In this document: in pieces, positions 34,959 to 43,951 of the stretch
How positions within the stretch are numbered: position 1 is the stretch's first letter
Layout of the letters: the number at the start of each line of letters is the position of its first letter
Origin: Armatimonadetes bacterium Uphvl-Ar1
Lineage (GTDB): Bacteria > Armatimonadota > Fimbriimonadia > Fimbriimonadales > Fimbriimonadaceae
Assembly (NCBI GenBank): GCA_002162075.1
Contig: CP021423.1
Coordinates: 620,001 to 684,000, forward strand
Length of the DNA: 64,000 bases
Direction of reading: 5' to 3'
The notes under the pieces: model-generated
The model's database searches: none
What the model saw: the letters and a program-made list of their open reading frames with translations, nothing else
What the model was told of the DNA's origin: nothing
Translations under genes and position numbers: made by a program

Positions 34959-36275
34959 TCAATTCACCAAATTGGAGAGGACGAGTTGGACGTCGGCGAG
35001 TGAGCTTTGGTCTGACTTGTCTTGTCGGAGGAGGGCGTTGATGCGATCCCATTTGTCGAGGGCTTCATCGGCGATGGGTTTGGTTCCGGTTTTATAGGCT
35101 CCGACTGAGACGAGATCTTCGATATCAGCGTGGGCGGCGATGAGTTCGCGGAGTTTGTTGGCTTGGCGGACGTGGTCAGGAGAGGTGACCATGGGCATAA
35201 CCCGGCTGAGACTTCCGAGGATCTGGATGGGAGGATAGTGTCCGCGTGACGTGAGCTTCCGGTCGAGAACGACGTGACCGTCGAGAATTGATCGAGCGGC
35301 GTCGGCGATTGGCTCATTTGTATCATCTCCATCCACAAGAACTGTATAGATCGCGGTTATTGCGCCTTGTGGTCCGCATCCCGCCCTTTCCATGAGCTTG
35401 GGGAGCAATGCGAATACGCTTGGGGTGTAGCCTTTGGTCGAGGGTGGCTCGCCGATGGCAAGTCCGATTTCTCGTTGGGCCATGGCAAATCGGGTGACGC
35501 TGTCCATCATGAGAAGGACATTAAGGCCCTGGTCCCGGAAGTACTCGGCGATGGCAGTGGCACTGAGGGCGGCTTTGATGCGCATGAGCGCGGGCTCATC
35601 CGATGTTGCGCAGATGATGATGCTCTTCTTCATCCCCTCGGGTCCGAGGTCGTTTTCAATGAACTCTTTGACCTCTCGGCCCCGTTCGCCAACGAGAGCA
35701 ATGATATTGACATCAGCTTGTCCGTTCCGGGCGATCATGCCGAGGAGGGTTGATTTCCCGACGCCTGATCCGGCGAAGATGCCGACTCTTTGCCCGACTC
35801 CCATCGTGAGGACGGAATCTATCGCTCGGACACCCGTTTCGAACGGATGTTCGATCATTTGGCGCTGCATGGCATTAGGGGGGGCGGCATTGACGGGATA
35901 GTGGTGGTGTGTGTCGAGCTCGCCTAAATCATCAATTGGTCGCCCGAGGGCGTCGAGGCAACGACCAAGGAGGTGATCACCGACGGGGACGCGGAGGCAA
36001 TGTCCGGTCGATTTGACGAGGCAACCGGCTTTTACACCGGAGATGTCGCCGAGAGGCATCATGAGGACTTTTTCACCCCGAAAGCCGACAACTTCACACC
36101 GGATTCCAGGTTCGTTGGGTGCCGTTTCAATGATGCAGAGGTCGCCGATTCGAGCGGATGGTCCAGCAGATTCTATGACAAGGCCAACGACTTGGGTGAC
36201 ACGGCCCATGATTTCGAACCGGTGAACCGATTCAACCGCTCGGAGGGCATTTTTGAAGACCGGTGTTGGGGCCAT
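34959..36275 (-). CDS. fliI: Flagellum-specific ATPase FliI
   Basis: A 438-residue type III export ATPase. The ATG at 36275 is preferred: it follows the fliH stop by one base and starts 'MAPTPVFKNALRAVESVHRF', whereas the longer frame would overlap fliH by 90 bases. Walker A is 'GIFAGSGVGKSTLLGMIAR', and the Walker B region is 'GLNVLLMMDSVTRFAMAQRE'. Also visible are 'LVGERGREVKEFIENDLG' and 'SRGHYPPIQILGSLSRVMP'. It powers or assists protein export through the flagellar gate. Confidence 0.95.
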   Translation of the reverse strand: MAPTPVFKNALRAVESVHRFEIMGRVTQVVGLVIESAGPSARIGDLCIIETAPNEPGIRCEVVGFRGEKVLMMPLGDISGVKAGCLVKSTGHCLRVPVGDHLLGRCLDALGRPIDDLGELDTHHHYPVNAAPPNAMQRQMIEHPFETGVRAIDSVLTMGVGQRVGIFAGSGVGKSTLLGMIARNGQADVNIIALVGERGREVKEFIENDLGPEGMKKSIIICATSDEPALMRIKAALSATAIAEYFRDQGLNVLLMMDSVTRFAMAQREIGLAIGEPPSTKGYTPSVFALLPKLMERAGCGPQGAITAIYTVLVDGDDTNEPIADAARSILDGHVVLDRKLTSRGHYPPIQILGSLSRVMPMVTSPDHVRQANKLRELIAAHADIEDLVSVGAYKTGTKPIADEALDKWDRINALLRQDKSDQSSLADVQLVLSNLVN

Positions 36276-36276
36276 T

Positions 36277-36981
36277 TTAGGCAGCTTCTCCGGTGACTTG
36301 GTCGGTAAGGCGTTGTAGGTAGGTTTCGATGCGGGCATCGATAACGCCGGAGTCGGATTCAACAATGAGACCGTCGGAAATGTTGGGGTCTGCGATTACT
36401 TCGATGTTGCGGAGGTGGGAAATGGACTGCAGGATTTCTTCGCGGCGTGAGTCAAGGATAGCGGTCTGGATTGGGTTCACTCGGAGGCGGACGTGGTTGC
36501 CGGTGGTGACTTCGTTTAAGACTTGCTTGGCGATTTGAAGAACGGCTTCTTGGTTGATAGAGAGTTCCTGGCTGATGGCTCGCTGAGCTATTTCAATTGC
36601 GAGGACTGCAAGCTTTTGCTCGGCATCGGAATACCATTGGTCTACACCTTGCTGAGCGCGTTCGAGGGTTGCATTAAGGTCTTGGGCAAATGCAGCGATT
36701 GCTTCTTGATGAGAAGCTTCTGACTCTTGGCGCACTTGTGAGATTCCGGCTTCGAGTCCAATTTCCAGTCCATTGGCTTCTCCTCGGGCATAGCCTTCGG
36801 CATATCCGAGGTGGGTTCCTGCTTCGTGGGCGAGGCGGTATCGCTCTTCGATCTGACTTCTTGTCCACCGAGCGGCGGGAGTGTTGTCAGCGACAGCGTG
36901 GGTCGTCTTGAGTTGATCAAGAAAGCTACGGGAGGAATTGTACTCCCGCATGATGTTTTTGCTGAAGGCGATATTAGACAA
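36277..36981 (-). CDS. fliH: Flagellar assembly protein FliH
   Basis: A 234-residue protein that binds FliI and tethers it to the C-ring. A GAGGAGGAAG Shine-Dalgarno inside the 3' end of fliG lies six bases before a TTG at 36981, so this start is preferred over ATG 36951; the gene then overlaps fliG by eight bases. Residues 45-120 hold the Gly-x-x-x-Gly-like segment ('GTHLGYAEGYARGEANGLEI') of FliH/YscL proteins, and the C-terminal domain has 'LAIEIAQRAISQELSINQEA' and 'HVRLRVNP'. Confidence 0.85.
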   Translation of the reverse strand: MSNIAFSKNIMREYNSSRSFLDQLKTTHAVADNTPAARWTRSQIEERYRLAHEAGTHLGYAEGYARGEANGLEIGLEAGISQVRQESEASHQEAIAAFAQDLNATLERAQQGVDQWYSDAEQKLAVLAIEIAQRAISQELSINQEAVLQIAKQVLNEVTTGNHVRLRVNPIQTAILDSRREEILQSISHLRNIEVIADPNISDGLIVESDSGVIDARIETYLQRLTDQVTGEAA

Positions 36982-37984
36982 GGACTTCCTCCTCGTCGCG
37001 GCCGATTTCGATTTCGCCCGATTCTTCGAGTCGTCGGATGGAGGCAACAATCTTCTGCTGGGCTTCTTCGACGGTGCGCATTTTGACCGGACCCATGAAT
37101 TCCATGTCTTCTTTGAGCATGTTTACGGCACGTTCGGACATGTTTTTGTAGATCTTGTCTTGGACTTCGGACTTGACGCCTTTAAGGGCGGTTGCGAGGT
37201 CTTTGGAGTCAACTTCTTTGAGAATGGACTGGATGGCTCGGTCGTCGAGTTGAAGAACATCTTCAAAAACGAACATCATGTTCTTGACTTCGTCGGCGAG
37301 TTCGGGATTGTTTTCGCCGAGTTGGTCGAGGATTAAGCGTTCGGTTTGTCGGTCGACGCGGGCGAGGAGGTCAACCAGTGCTTTTGGTCCACCCGCTTTG
37401 GTCATTTCGGTGTTGATGACATTGGAAACTTTCTTTTCGAGGATTGATTCAACGGATCGAATGACCTCTGGTGGGGTTTGATCCATGGCTGCGATTCGCT
37501 CGGCAACTTCGCCTCGGAGATCAGCGGGGAGTTTGCCGATGATGGTGGCGGCTTGAGCTGGCCCCATGTAGGCGAGGATCAGGGCGATGGTTTGCGGGTG
37601 TTCTTCTTGAATGAAGCTGAGGAGTTGTTGGGGATCGGCGCGTTTGAGAAATTCAAACGGGACGACCTGCATTGCGTTGACAATTTTGCCAGTGAGTTCT
37701 TCGGCTCTCTCTTCTCCGAAGGCGGCAATGAGGGCTTTTTTGGCGTTGTCTACACCGCCTTCGGCGATGAATTCCTGGGCTTGGGCCATGTCATGGAATT
37801 CGCCGATGATTTTGGCTTTGAGCTCGGGCGAGACTTTTTCGAGTCGGGCGATCTCCATGGAGATGGCTTCGACTTGTTCGTCGGAGAAGTGCTTGAGGAT
37901 TTCGCCAGCGAATTCCGGCCCCATGACGGCGAGGATGATAGCGGCTTTGCGACGCGCGGTCAGTTCGATATTTTTCTTGCGCAT
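36974..37984 (-). CDS. fliG: Flagellar motor switch protein FliG
   Basis: A 336-residue C-ring protein that binds the MS ring and interacts with the stator. All three domains are visible: N-terminal 'KAAIILAVMGPEFAGEILKH', the middle EHPQT motif ('EEHPQTIALILAYM') and the C-terminal torque helix region 'NMFVFEDVLQLDDRAIQSIL' (as 'MMFVFEDVLQLDD') with charged residues. The ATG overlaps the fliF stop by one base. Confidence 0.96.
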   Translation of the reverse strand: MRKKNIELTARRKAAIILAVMGPEFAGEILKHFSDEQVEAISMEIARLEKVSPELKAKIIGEFHDMAQAQEFIAEGGVDNAKKALIAAFGEERAEELTGKIVNAMQVVPFEFLKRADPQQLLSFIQEEHPQTIALILAYMGPAQAATIIGKLPADLRGEVAERIAAMDQTPPEVIRSVESILEKKVSNVINTEMTKAGGPKALVDLLARVDRQTERLILDQLGENNPELADEVKNMMFVFEDVLQLDDRAIQSILKEVDSKDLATALKGVKSEVQDKIYKNMSERAVNMLKEDMEFMGPVKMRTVEEAQQKIVASIRRLEESGEIEIGRDEEEVLV

Positions 37985-39699
37985 TACTTTGCTTCCTCCA
38001 TCATCCAGCTCTTGAGGAGCATGGCTACGGCTTCTGGGTTATTGCGGGACATCTTTCGGATTTGTTCTAGCGGGACGTCGACTTTTTTCTTGATGGATTC
38101 GATATCTGGATCGTCGTAATCTTCCTCTTCGTACATGTTTTTCTTTTTCTTCTTGCGAGTTGTGACGACGGTGTGACCATCTTCGTCGATTGATTCTTCA
38201 ACGACTTCTTCGTACTCTTCTTCTTCGATGTTGGGGAGTGCGGAGAGAGAGACGGGCCGACTTGCTTCTTCGAGCAAGGCAAGAAGGCGTGGGTCGGAGT
38301 TGACGGGGATTGTGAGTTTGTCGCCGTTGCTGAGGACAAGGGTTTGGTTTTGTGACTTCTTGATGGTGCTACTGAGCGACTTGATTAGAATGAGGGCAAC
38401 ACCAACAAGAACGGCAACCGGAAGAAGGGAGATAATTTGTTGCATCCGGGCAGAACCCGCGGCAGCGGCGGCGGCTTCCTTTTGGGCTTTTGCGATATCG
38501 GTGCTGAATTCAGCCGACGTGACGCTTTGGGTGAACTTTGGATCACCTTCCCACGGGGCGATGTAGGATGCGACCCGGGATTCGAGGGGGGCGACATCGG
38601 TGATGACGGCGGAATTTGCCATGACGGAAACGTTCATGCTGACGATTTCTCCAGCGGCTTTCTCAATGTTGGTGAGGGTGTTGCTTGTGGGGAATTGTCG
38701 TGATTTCTGTTCGTTTTCGTAGTTGGAGGATTTGCCAGTTTGGTCAATCGTTGTGGGCTGTCCGGGGATGTTTGATTCAGCTCCGGCACCTTGGAGGGGT
38801 TCATTGGAGTTGCTCCCCATTTTTTCTTTGGCGGATTCTTCGACGATGGCATCGCCGGTGCGAAGAGTTTCATCTTTGCGAATACTCGTTGTATCCATGT
38901 TGAGCTGGACATCGACCTGGACAATGGTGTTGCCTTTTCCAAAGACTTGATCGAATTCTCTTTGGAGTTCGGCAGCGCGTCTTTTGGATTCAGATGCTTC
39001 GGCTTCCATTTTGCGGTTCGCCAATGCGGAGGTGGAGTTTTGTTCTTCGCCATCGAAGATCATTCGTCCGGAATCGGTGATGACGGTCACACCCTTTGAG
39101 GTCATACCGGTGACGGCGTTTTGCACCAAGCGGGCCATGGCTTTTCCGGCTTCGAGAGAGAGTTCACCTTCGCTGGTTTCGGAAACCCTCACAGCTGCGG
39201 TTGGTGGGGTGGCTTGGTCACCGAATGGGGAATCTTTACCGGGGGCGAGGTGGACAGTTGCGTTTGCGACTCCGGGCATTGTCATGATGGACTGAGCCAA
39301 TTCTTGAGTTTTTGCGGCGATAATCTTTTCTTGTTCTTTCCGCTGAGAATCACCAATTCCGATACTGTTGATCATATCGAGACCGCCACCTGCAGTTTTA
39401 GGAAGTTTATTTTTGGTGGCGAGGTGCATTTTCGCCCGAGCGACATCTTGACTGGGGACAACGATTTCGTTGTTTTCGATGGAGACTGCGAATCCGCCTT
39501 TGGTGAGTTCATCGTAAACGGAAGCCCGGTCGGCCTCGGTTAGTCCGGTGAGGACGGGCTGGAGTTTGGGCTTGCTGGCGAACATGATGGTCATGCCGAG
39601 CATGATCACGAGGAACGCGCCGCCAAATATGGTGACGAGTTTCTGTGTTCGGTCGGCGGTTGCCCACCATTGTCTGATTCGGTCGAGGATGGCACTCAT
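37984..39699 (-). CDS. fliF: Flagellar MS-ring protein FliF
   Basis: A 571-residue double-spanning membrane protein forming the MS ring. The first membrane helix is residues 22-42 ('LVTIFGGAFLVIMLGMTIMF'), the second about 430-452 ('IISLLPVAVLVGVALILI'). The ring-building motif 'ATVHLAPGKDSPFGDQATPP' is visible. The C-terminal cytoplasmic tail ends in 'NPEAVAMLLKSWM', the segment that docks FliG. Directly upstream of and overlapping fliG. Confidence 0.95.
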   Translation of the reverse strand: MSAILDRIRQWWATADRTQKLVTIFGGAFLVIMLGMTIMFASKPKLQPVLTGLTEADRASVYDELTKGGFAVSIENNEIVVPSQDVARAKMHLATKNKLPKTAGGGLDMINSIGIGDSQRKEQEKIIAAKTQELAQSIMTMPGVANATVHLAPGKDSPFGDQATPPTAAVRVSETSEGELSLEAGKAMARLVQNAVTGMTSKGVTVITDSGRMIFDGEEQNSTSALANRKMEAEASESKRRAAELQREFDQVFGKGNTIVQVDVQLNMDTTSIRKDETLRTGDAIVEESAKEKMGSNSNEPLQGAGAESNIPGQPTTIDQTGKSSNYENEQKSRQFPTSNTLTNIEKAAGEIVSMNVSVMANSAVITDVAPLESRVASYIAPWEGDPKFTQSVTSAEFSTDIAKAQKEAAAAAAGSARMQQIISLLPVAVLVGVALILIKSLSSTIKKSQNQTLVLSNGDKLTIPVNSDPRLLALLEEASRPVSLSALPNIEEEEYEEVVEESIDEDGHTVVTTRKKKKKNMYEEEDYDDPDIESIKKKVDVPLEQIRKMSRNNPEAVAMLLKSWMMEEAK

Positions 39700-39761
39700 T
39701 GGTGTTCCGGCGACCGGGGATTAACCTTGTTTATGAAGTTTTGATGGGGTCAAGAGTTGAC

Positions 39762-40055
39762 CTAGACTTGCATCCGGGTGATTTCCTGATAGGCTTCGAG
39801 GGCTTTGTTTCTCACTTGCATTGTGAGTTGCATTGCCGTGCTTGCTCGTTCCATCGCGATCATCAGTTCGTGGGTTTCCACCGGTCGATTCGCCATCAAA
39901 TCTTCTTGGAGTTTTCGGGCATCGCCCTGGGCTCCGTTGACTTCTTTGATGACGTCCATCAACATTTGACCAAAGTCTTCTGACTGCTCAGTTTGTTTGG
40001 TTGACGGTGGCTGCGCGAGATTTGCGAGCGGGTTGGAGTTGACATTAATTTTCAT
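39762..40055 (-). CDS. fliE: Flagellar hook-basal body protein FliE
   Basis: A 97-residue export-apparatus-proximal rod protein. The C-terminal block 'ASTAMQLTMQVRNKALEAYQ' plus 'EITRMQV' is diagnostic. FliE joins the MS ring to the rod. It follows flgC by about 20 bases in the standard flgB-flgC-fliE order. Confidence 0.93.
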   Translation of the reverse strand: MKINVNSNPLANLAQPPSTKQTEQSEDFGQMLMDVIKEVNGAQGDARKLQEDLMANRPVETHELMIAMERASTAMQLTMQVRNKALEAYQEITRMQV

Positions 40056-40075
40056 GGTTTAGTCTTCTCCTGTTG

Positions 40076-40465
40076 TTAAACTCTTCCTATATTGAGGGCG
40101 GATTGCAGCATGGATTTGGTACTGTTGAAGGCTGCGATGTTTGCTTCGTAGGAGCGAGTAGCGGACATCATGTTGACCATTTCCATTACGGGGTTGACGT
40201 TGCTGTAGTAGACGACACCCCGGGCATCAGCCATTGGATTATCGGGTTCGCTCACGCTTCGTAGGGGGGATTCGTCTTCGACGACAGATTCGATTCGTAC
40301 ACCGTTGTCAGTTGCTTCCAAGATGACAAGCTTGCGCCGGTAAGCATCTTGCTCGGGGGTTTGAATACTGTTTGCGTTGGCGATATTGGCGGAGATGACG
40401 TCGAGCCTCATGCGCTCGGCGTGCATTCCGGAACCGCTGGCGCGGAGAGCGGAACCAATAGTCAT
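40076..40465 (-). CDS. flgC: Flagellar basal-body rod protein FlgC
   Basis: A 129-residue proximal rod protein. The N-terminal flagellar rod signature is 'MHAERMRLDVISANIANANS', and the C-terminal helix is 'NPVMEMVNMMSATRSYEANI', both typical of FlgC. Exported by the flagellar type III route without a cleaved signal. Starts five bases after the flgB stop. Confidence 0.94.
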   Translation of the reverse strand: MTIGSALRASGSGMHAERMRLDVISANIANANSIQTPEQDAYRRKLVILEATDNGVRIESVVEDESPLRSVSEPDNPMADARGVVYYSNVNPVMEMVNMMSATRSYEANIAAFNSTKSMLQSALNIGRV

Positions 40466-40469
40466 TTAA

Positions 40470-40844
40470 TTATCTGCCCTCCCGAATGACGCTTTTTAGT
40501 CCGCTGAAATAGCGTGAGGTGATTTCGGACATGAGTTGGTATCGGAGTTCCATTTCGGCCATGGACATGACTTCGGTTTCGACATCGACGCTGTTGCCGT
40601 CGATTCGAATTGAGGCACTTTGATTGAGGCCAAATTTTTGGTTGAGTTCTTTGATGCCGGATCCGGAAGAGTTGCCTTCGTCGTCCATTGGGTCGACAGA
40701 GAAATCAATGTCTTGGCGTTTGTATCCGGGTACGTTCACGTTGGCCAGGTTTTGGGCAATGAGGCCCGACCGGCGACTCGTCAGATTGAGAGCCTGCCCG
40801 AGGTTTTGTGCGTGGTTTCCGAAGATTTTGTTCAGCGATGACAC
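40470..40844 (-). CDS. flgB: Flagellar basal-body rod protein FlgB
   Basis: A 124-residue rod protein with 'LNLTSRRSGLIAQNLANVNV' and 'PGYKRQDIDF' as the N-terminal rod signature and a C-terminal 'MAEMELRYQLMSEITSRYFS' helix. GTG start at 40844 preceded by AAAAGGAAAAG. First gene of a ten-gene flagellar operon running to 33306. The 210-base upstream region holds two hairpins (40895-40913 and 40919-40939) but no recognisable sigma-28 promoter. Confidence 0.93.
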   Translation of the reverse strand: MSSLNKIFGNHAQNLGQALNLTSRRSGLIAQNLANVNVPGYKRQDIDFSVDPMDDEGNSSGSGIKELNQKFGLNQSASIRIDGNSVDVETEVMSMAEMELRYQLMSEITSRYFSGLKSVIREGR

Positions 40845-41000
40845 GTTGATCTTTTCCTTTTGGGTTGATCCGCGCCTTCCTTGTGCAGTTGTTTGGTTCC
40901 GATCCTTGGAGCCGTTTTGTGCGGGGAAGTCCCCGGCACATCATCATGTTCGGTAGAAATACTGGGGGTTTGGAGGGTGAAATTTGAGTTTATTGGTACA

Positions 41001-41036
41001 AAAAGACCCCGGTGCAATTACACCGGGGTTTCTTGT
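41001..41036. terminator. Terminator after porin gene
   Basis: ACCCCGGTG (41007-41015) pairs with CACCGGGGT (41022-41030). A-run before and T-run after make it usable on both strands; on the minus strand TCTTTTTG follows. It separates the porin gene from the flagellar operon. Confidence 0.8.
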
Positions 41037-41054
41037 GGTTTGGGGGCTGATTGA

Positions 41055-41765
41055 TTACAAGCCAAAGTTGACGCCAAATCCGAAAATGAAGTTGTTTCGG
41101 TTTGGTGCGCCATTTAGGTGGTTTTTGTCGAGCAGGGCTGTGTAGCCAAGCTTGACGTATCCAGTGGTGTTTTCGGAAAGGGATCGGCTCCAAGTTGCTT
41201 CGACTCCGAAGTCAGCGAGGCCGCCCTTGTTGTTGCCGTAATAGAAGTTGTTGTGCTTGTCGCTTCCGTAGCCAAACCAGCCGTGGAAGTTGATGTCTCC
41301 TGCGGCAGTGCTGAAATCGGTGCTGCCACCGATTCGGGCGTAGAATCCATCGGCTTCATCGACATCAAAGTTGATGGCGAAGTACGGGGCAAATTCTTGA
41401 TTGAAGTCCACTCGTCCATAGATTTCGCGGGTGTGACCAGGGTTTACACCGGGGAAAGCGTAATCAATGTAGCCGAGATTCCAAGTTCCTTGACCAAAGG
41501 CTCGGCTATAGTTGAGGGTGACGTCGTACTCGTTGAATCGCTTTGCGTTGTCGATGTCGTAATTGCCCCAGAGATTGAGCGACCAGTTTTCGTAGCCGAG
41601 GGTTACGCTGGGTTGGAGGACGGGGTCGTTCACGAGGTTGATTCCTCGCCAAACGTATTTGCTGTAGAACGGCACGTCAACGGAGACGCTGACAGGAAGA
41701 TCGTTTGCTTGTGCGACGATGGGGGCAACGATGAGGGTTGCCGCGGCGATGTGCTTTGCTTTCAT
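41055..41765 (-). CDS. TorF-like outer membrane beta-barrel protein
   Basis: A 236-residue protein with signal peptide 'MKAKHIAAATLIVAPIVAQA' and amphipathic beta strands of alternating aromatic residues to the C-terminus, which ends in 'NNFIFGFGVNFGL' (Phe-x-Phe... terminal strand). The early 'VPFYSKYVWRGINLVNDPVL' block is typical of putative TorF/TIGR02001-type porins. Role in permeability is inferred from the family. Monocistronic with its own terminator. Confidence 0.8.
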   Translation of the reverse strand: MKAKHIAAATLIVAPIVAQANDLPVSVSVDVPFYSKYVWRGINLVNDPVLQPSVTLGYENWSLNLWGNYDIDNAKRFNEYDVTLNYSRAFGQGTWNLGYIDYAFPGVNPGHTREIYGRVDFNQEFAPYFAINFDVDEADGFYARIGGSTDFSTAAGDINFHGWFGYGSDKHNNFYYGNNKGGLADFGVEATWSRSLSENTTGYVKLGYTALLDKNHLNGAPNRNNFIFGFGVNFGL

Positions 41766-41911
41766 GACGTTTTGTTTTCGGGTCGTTGTTGCCCGGTAGA
41801 TTTATCGGAGGTCTTAGGGAGAAAGTTTAGGTTTTTGAAGGATTAGAGTTGGTTTTGAAGTTCCTTGATATTCAGGAATTTTGAGTCTGTCGGGTTGGTA
41901 TTTCAGTGTGT

Positions 41912-41998
41912 CCCTGAGGGGAAACGGACGACCACTCGAAAAAGGTCAAAAGGCTGTCTCCAACAATCCTTGCTCCGTTTTTCCCTCAGGGTTTTTTT
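41912..41998 (+). terminator. Long-stem hairpin with T7 tail
   Basis: CCCTGAGGG (41912-41920) plus AAACGGA pairs with TCCGTTT plus CCCTCAGGG (41974-41991), giving about 16-17 base pairs with one bulge and a 45-base loop. A run of seven T follows on the plus strand. No plus-strand gene ends here; the neighbouring mutL-type gene ends on the minus strand at 42001. It may be a terminator or the 3' end of a small plus-strand RNA. Confidence 0.5.
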
Positions 41999-42000
41999 GT

Positions 42001-43845
42001 TTATTTCGGTAAGGGGAGGCCCATGGCTTCCAGCCACTCTTTGAGTTTGGCGATTCGGGTGGCGTTGTCTTCGGGAAGGACGAGGGGTCGCCCTCGACCG
42101 TCGATGACGATACCGACCGTTCCTCCTTCGAGTTTGGCGGAAACGGGGTTGCCTTTTCCGGCTCCAACATCGAAGTTTTTGGTTGGGGTGATGGTGACAT
42201 CTTTGAACTCATATCGCCCGAGGGGGATGATCTTGATTTGTCCGACGTTGATGGATTCGTTGATGCCATCGCCGGAGATCGTGACCATGGGCTCGCCTTC
42301 TTTTCCGGTACCGATTGGGCTGACACAGTGTCCGCACTTGACGATACAGTCGTAGTCGAAGACTTGCTTAGCGGCTTCAAAGAAATGTTCGGAGAGGACA
42401 CCGAGGTGGGGCATCATGAAGATGCTGTCCACTGTGAGCATGGTGATGCCCTCCGGCTGGTAGGCATCCATCATCATGAGGGCGGATTGGGCGCGCATCG
42501 GGGCGTGGGAGAGAACTCCACCGGAGCCAATGATCATGTCGAGTTTCTTCATCTTGATGAGAGACTCTCCGGACTCGGCTTGGTCGAAAATTTGTCCAAC
42601 GTCGCGTTGTTGCTGAACCCCTTTGAGTGAGCGGGCGAGGGATTTGTGGTGGTCAAAAGCAAGGCGGAGGGCTTCGCGGGAGACAGCTTGTTCGATCAGG
42701 AGGTCTTCGTATGCCTGCGGGATAGTCGTGGGGCGGATCATCTTGTTGCGCAATCGGTTGCGCACTTCAAACGGATCGATCTCGAAGGGGAGCCAGCGGG
42801 CGATGTTCTCGGTTCCAGCTTCTTTGAGAACGTTGCAGATCGAGTAGCTCATTCCGAGGTTGGCAGATACGGTTCGATTATAAATGCCTTCGAAGACTGA
42901 GAAGACGTCAGTGGTTGCTCCGCCGATATCAACACCGAGGATGTTGATTCCTTCTTGATCGGCATAGGCTTTGAGTAGCTTTCCTACGGCGTTGGGGGTT
43001 GCCATGACGTCGTAGCTGGCCCATTCGAGCAACTTGTTGTAACCGGGGGCTTGCTGCATGACGTGCTCAAGGAAGAGTTCGTGGATTTCTTCTCGGGCAG
43101 GGTCAAGATTTTCGTGATCTAGGGTTGGCCGGAGGTTGTCAACGATGTTGAGTTCAATTGACTCACCGAGGACTTCGTTGACTTCTTCGCGGACTTCTTT
43201 ATTCCCCGCATAAATGACGGGGAGTTTCATGTCTCCGAATCGCGGTTTGGGGTCGGCTCGGCGGATGACTTCGGCCATGTCGATGAGGTGGATTTTGGTT
43301 CCTCCATCGGTTCCACCGGACATGAGGATGATGTCGGGTCGGAGTTTGCGGAGTCGTTCAACTTTTTGGAAATCTTTGCGCCCGTCATCTACTGCGAGGG
43401 TGTCCATGAGGATGGCTCCTGCACCGAGAGCGGCTCGTTCGGCGGATTCGGCGGACATTGATTTTACGACGCCCGCGACCATCATTTGAAGGCCACCTCC
43501 AGCGGAGGATGTGGAGACGTAGAGATCAGCTCCGGCAAATTCGTTGGTTCTTTCTTCGCTTCGATTGCCTTCTTTGATCATGCGCCAGACGTGCCCGTCT
43601 TTGAGGAGCTGTCGGCGGGCGGCGGTGAATCCTTCGGGGACTTTGCCTTCGCTGACTTCTTCGAGTTCGTTCATGGCGTTGGTGACGCCGATGGTGACAT
43701 CTTCAAACGGTCGTTCGACGGTGGTGGGGGCTTCTCCTCGGGCGACGAGTCGGTACTGGCCTTCGGCGTTCCGCTCAATCATGATGGCCTTGGTTGTAGT
43801 TGATCCACAGTCGGTGGCAACGATGCGTAAGATGTCTTTGGACAT
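42001..43845 (-). CDS. MutL/GlmL-family protein (glutamate mutase-associated ATPase)
   Basis: A 614-residue ASKHA-fold ATPase. 'IVATDCGSTTTKAIMIERN' is the phosphate-1 motif and 'INILGVDIGGATTDVFSVFE' the second; 'MSGGTDGGTK' and 'IGSGGVLSHAP' are further family blocks. In clostridia GlmL/MutL sits between the two glutamate mutase subunits (glmS, glmE) and is thought to act as its chaperone or reactivase. Here neither subunit gene is adjacent, so the client is unknown. The initial ATG at 43845 has no overlapping gene. Confidence 0.88.
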   Translation of the reverse strand: MSKDILRIVATDCGSTTTKAIMIERNAEGQYRLVARGEAPTTVERPFEDVTIGVTNAMNELEEVSEGKVPEGFTAARRQLLKDGHVWRMIKEGNRSEERTNEFAGADLYVSTSSAGGGLQMMVAGVVKSMSAESAERAALGAGAILMDTLAVDDGRKDFQKVERLRKLRPDIILMSGGTDGGTKIHLIDMAEVIRRADPKPRFGDMKLPVIYAGNKEVREEVNEVLGESIELNIVDNLRPTLDHENLDPAREEIHELFLEHVMQQAPGYNKLLEWASYDVMATPNAVGKLLKAYADQEGINILGVDIGGATTDVFSVFEGIYNRTVSANLGMSYSICNVLKEAGTENIARWLPFEIDPFEVRNRLRNKMIRPTTIPQAYEDLLIEQAVSREALRLAFDHHKSLARSLKGVQQQRDVGQIFDQAESGESLIKMKKLDMIIGSGGVLSHAPMRAQSALMMMDAYQPEGITMLTVDSIFMMPHLGVLSEHFFEAAKQVFDYDCIVKCGHCVSPIGTGKEGEPMVTISGDGINESINVGQIKIIPLGRYEFKDVTITPTKNFDVGAGKGNPVSAKLEGGTVGIVIDGRGRPLVLPEDNATRIAKLKEWLEAMGLPLPK

Positions 43846-43900
43846 TGTCGTTTATTATGCTTTATGGTTGGTTTGGGGTGCCATGATTTTTTGGCAAATG

Positions 43901-43929
43901 AAAAGCCTGGGTGATGGAATCACCCAAGC
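43901..43929 (-). terminator. Terminator after small lipoprotein gene
   Basis: TGGGTGAT (43908-43915) pairs with ATCACCCA (43919-43926). On the minus strand the hairpin is followed by CTTTTCATTTG. Ends the prepilin-lipoprotein transcript. Confidence 0.65.
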
Positions 43930-43951
43930 TGTCTCACAAGTCGGACGGAGT

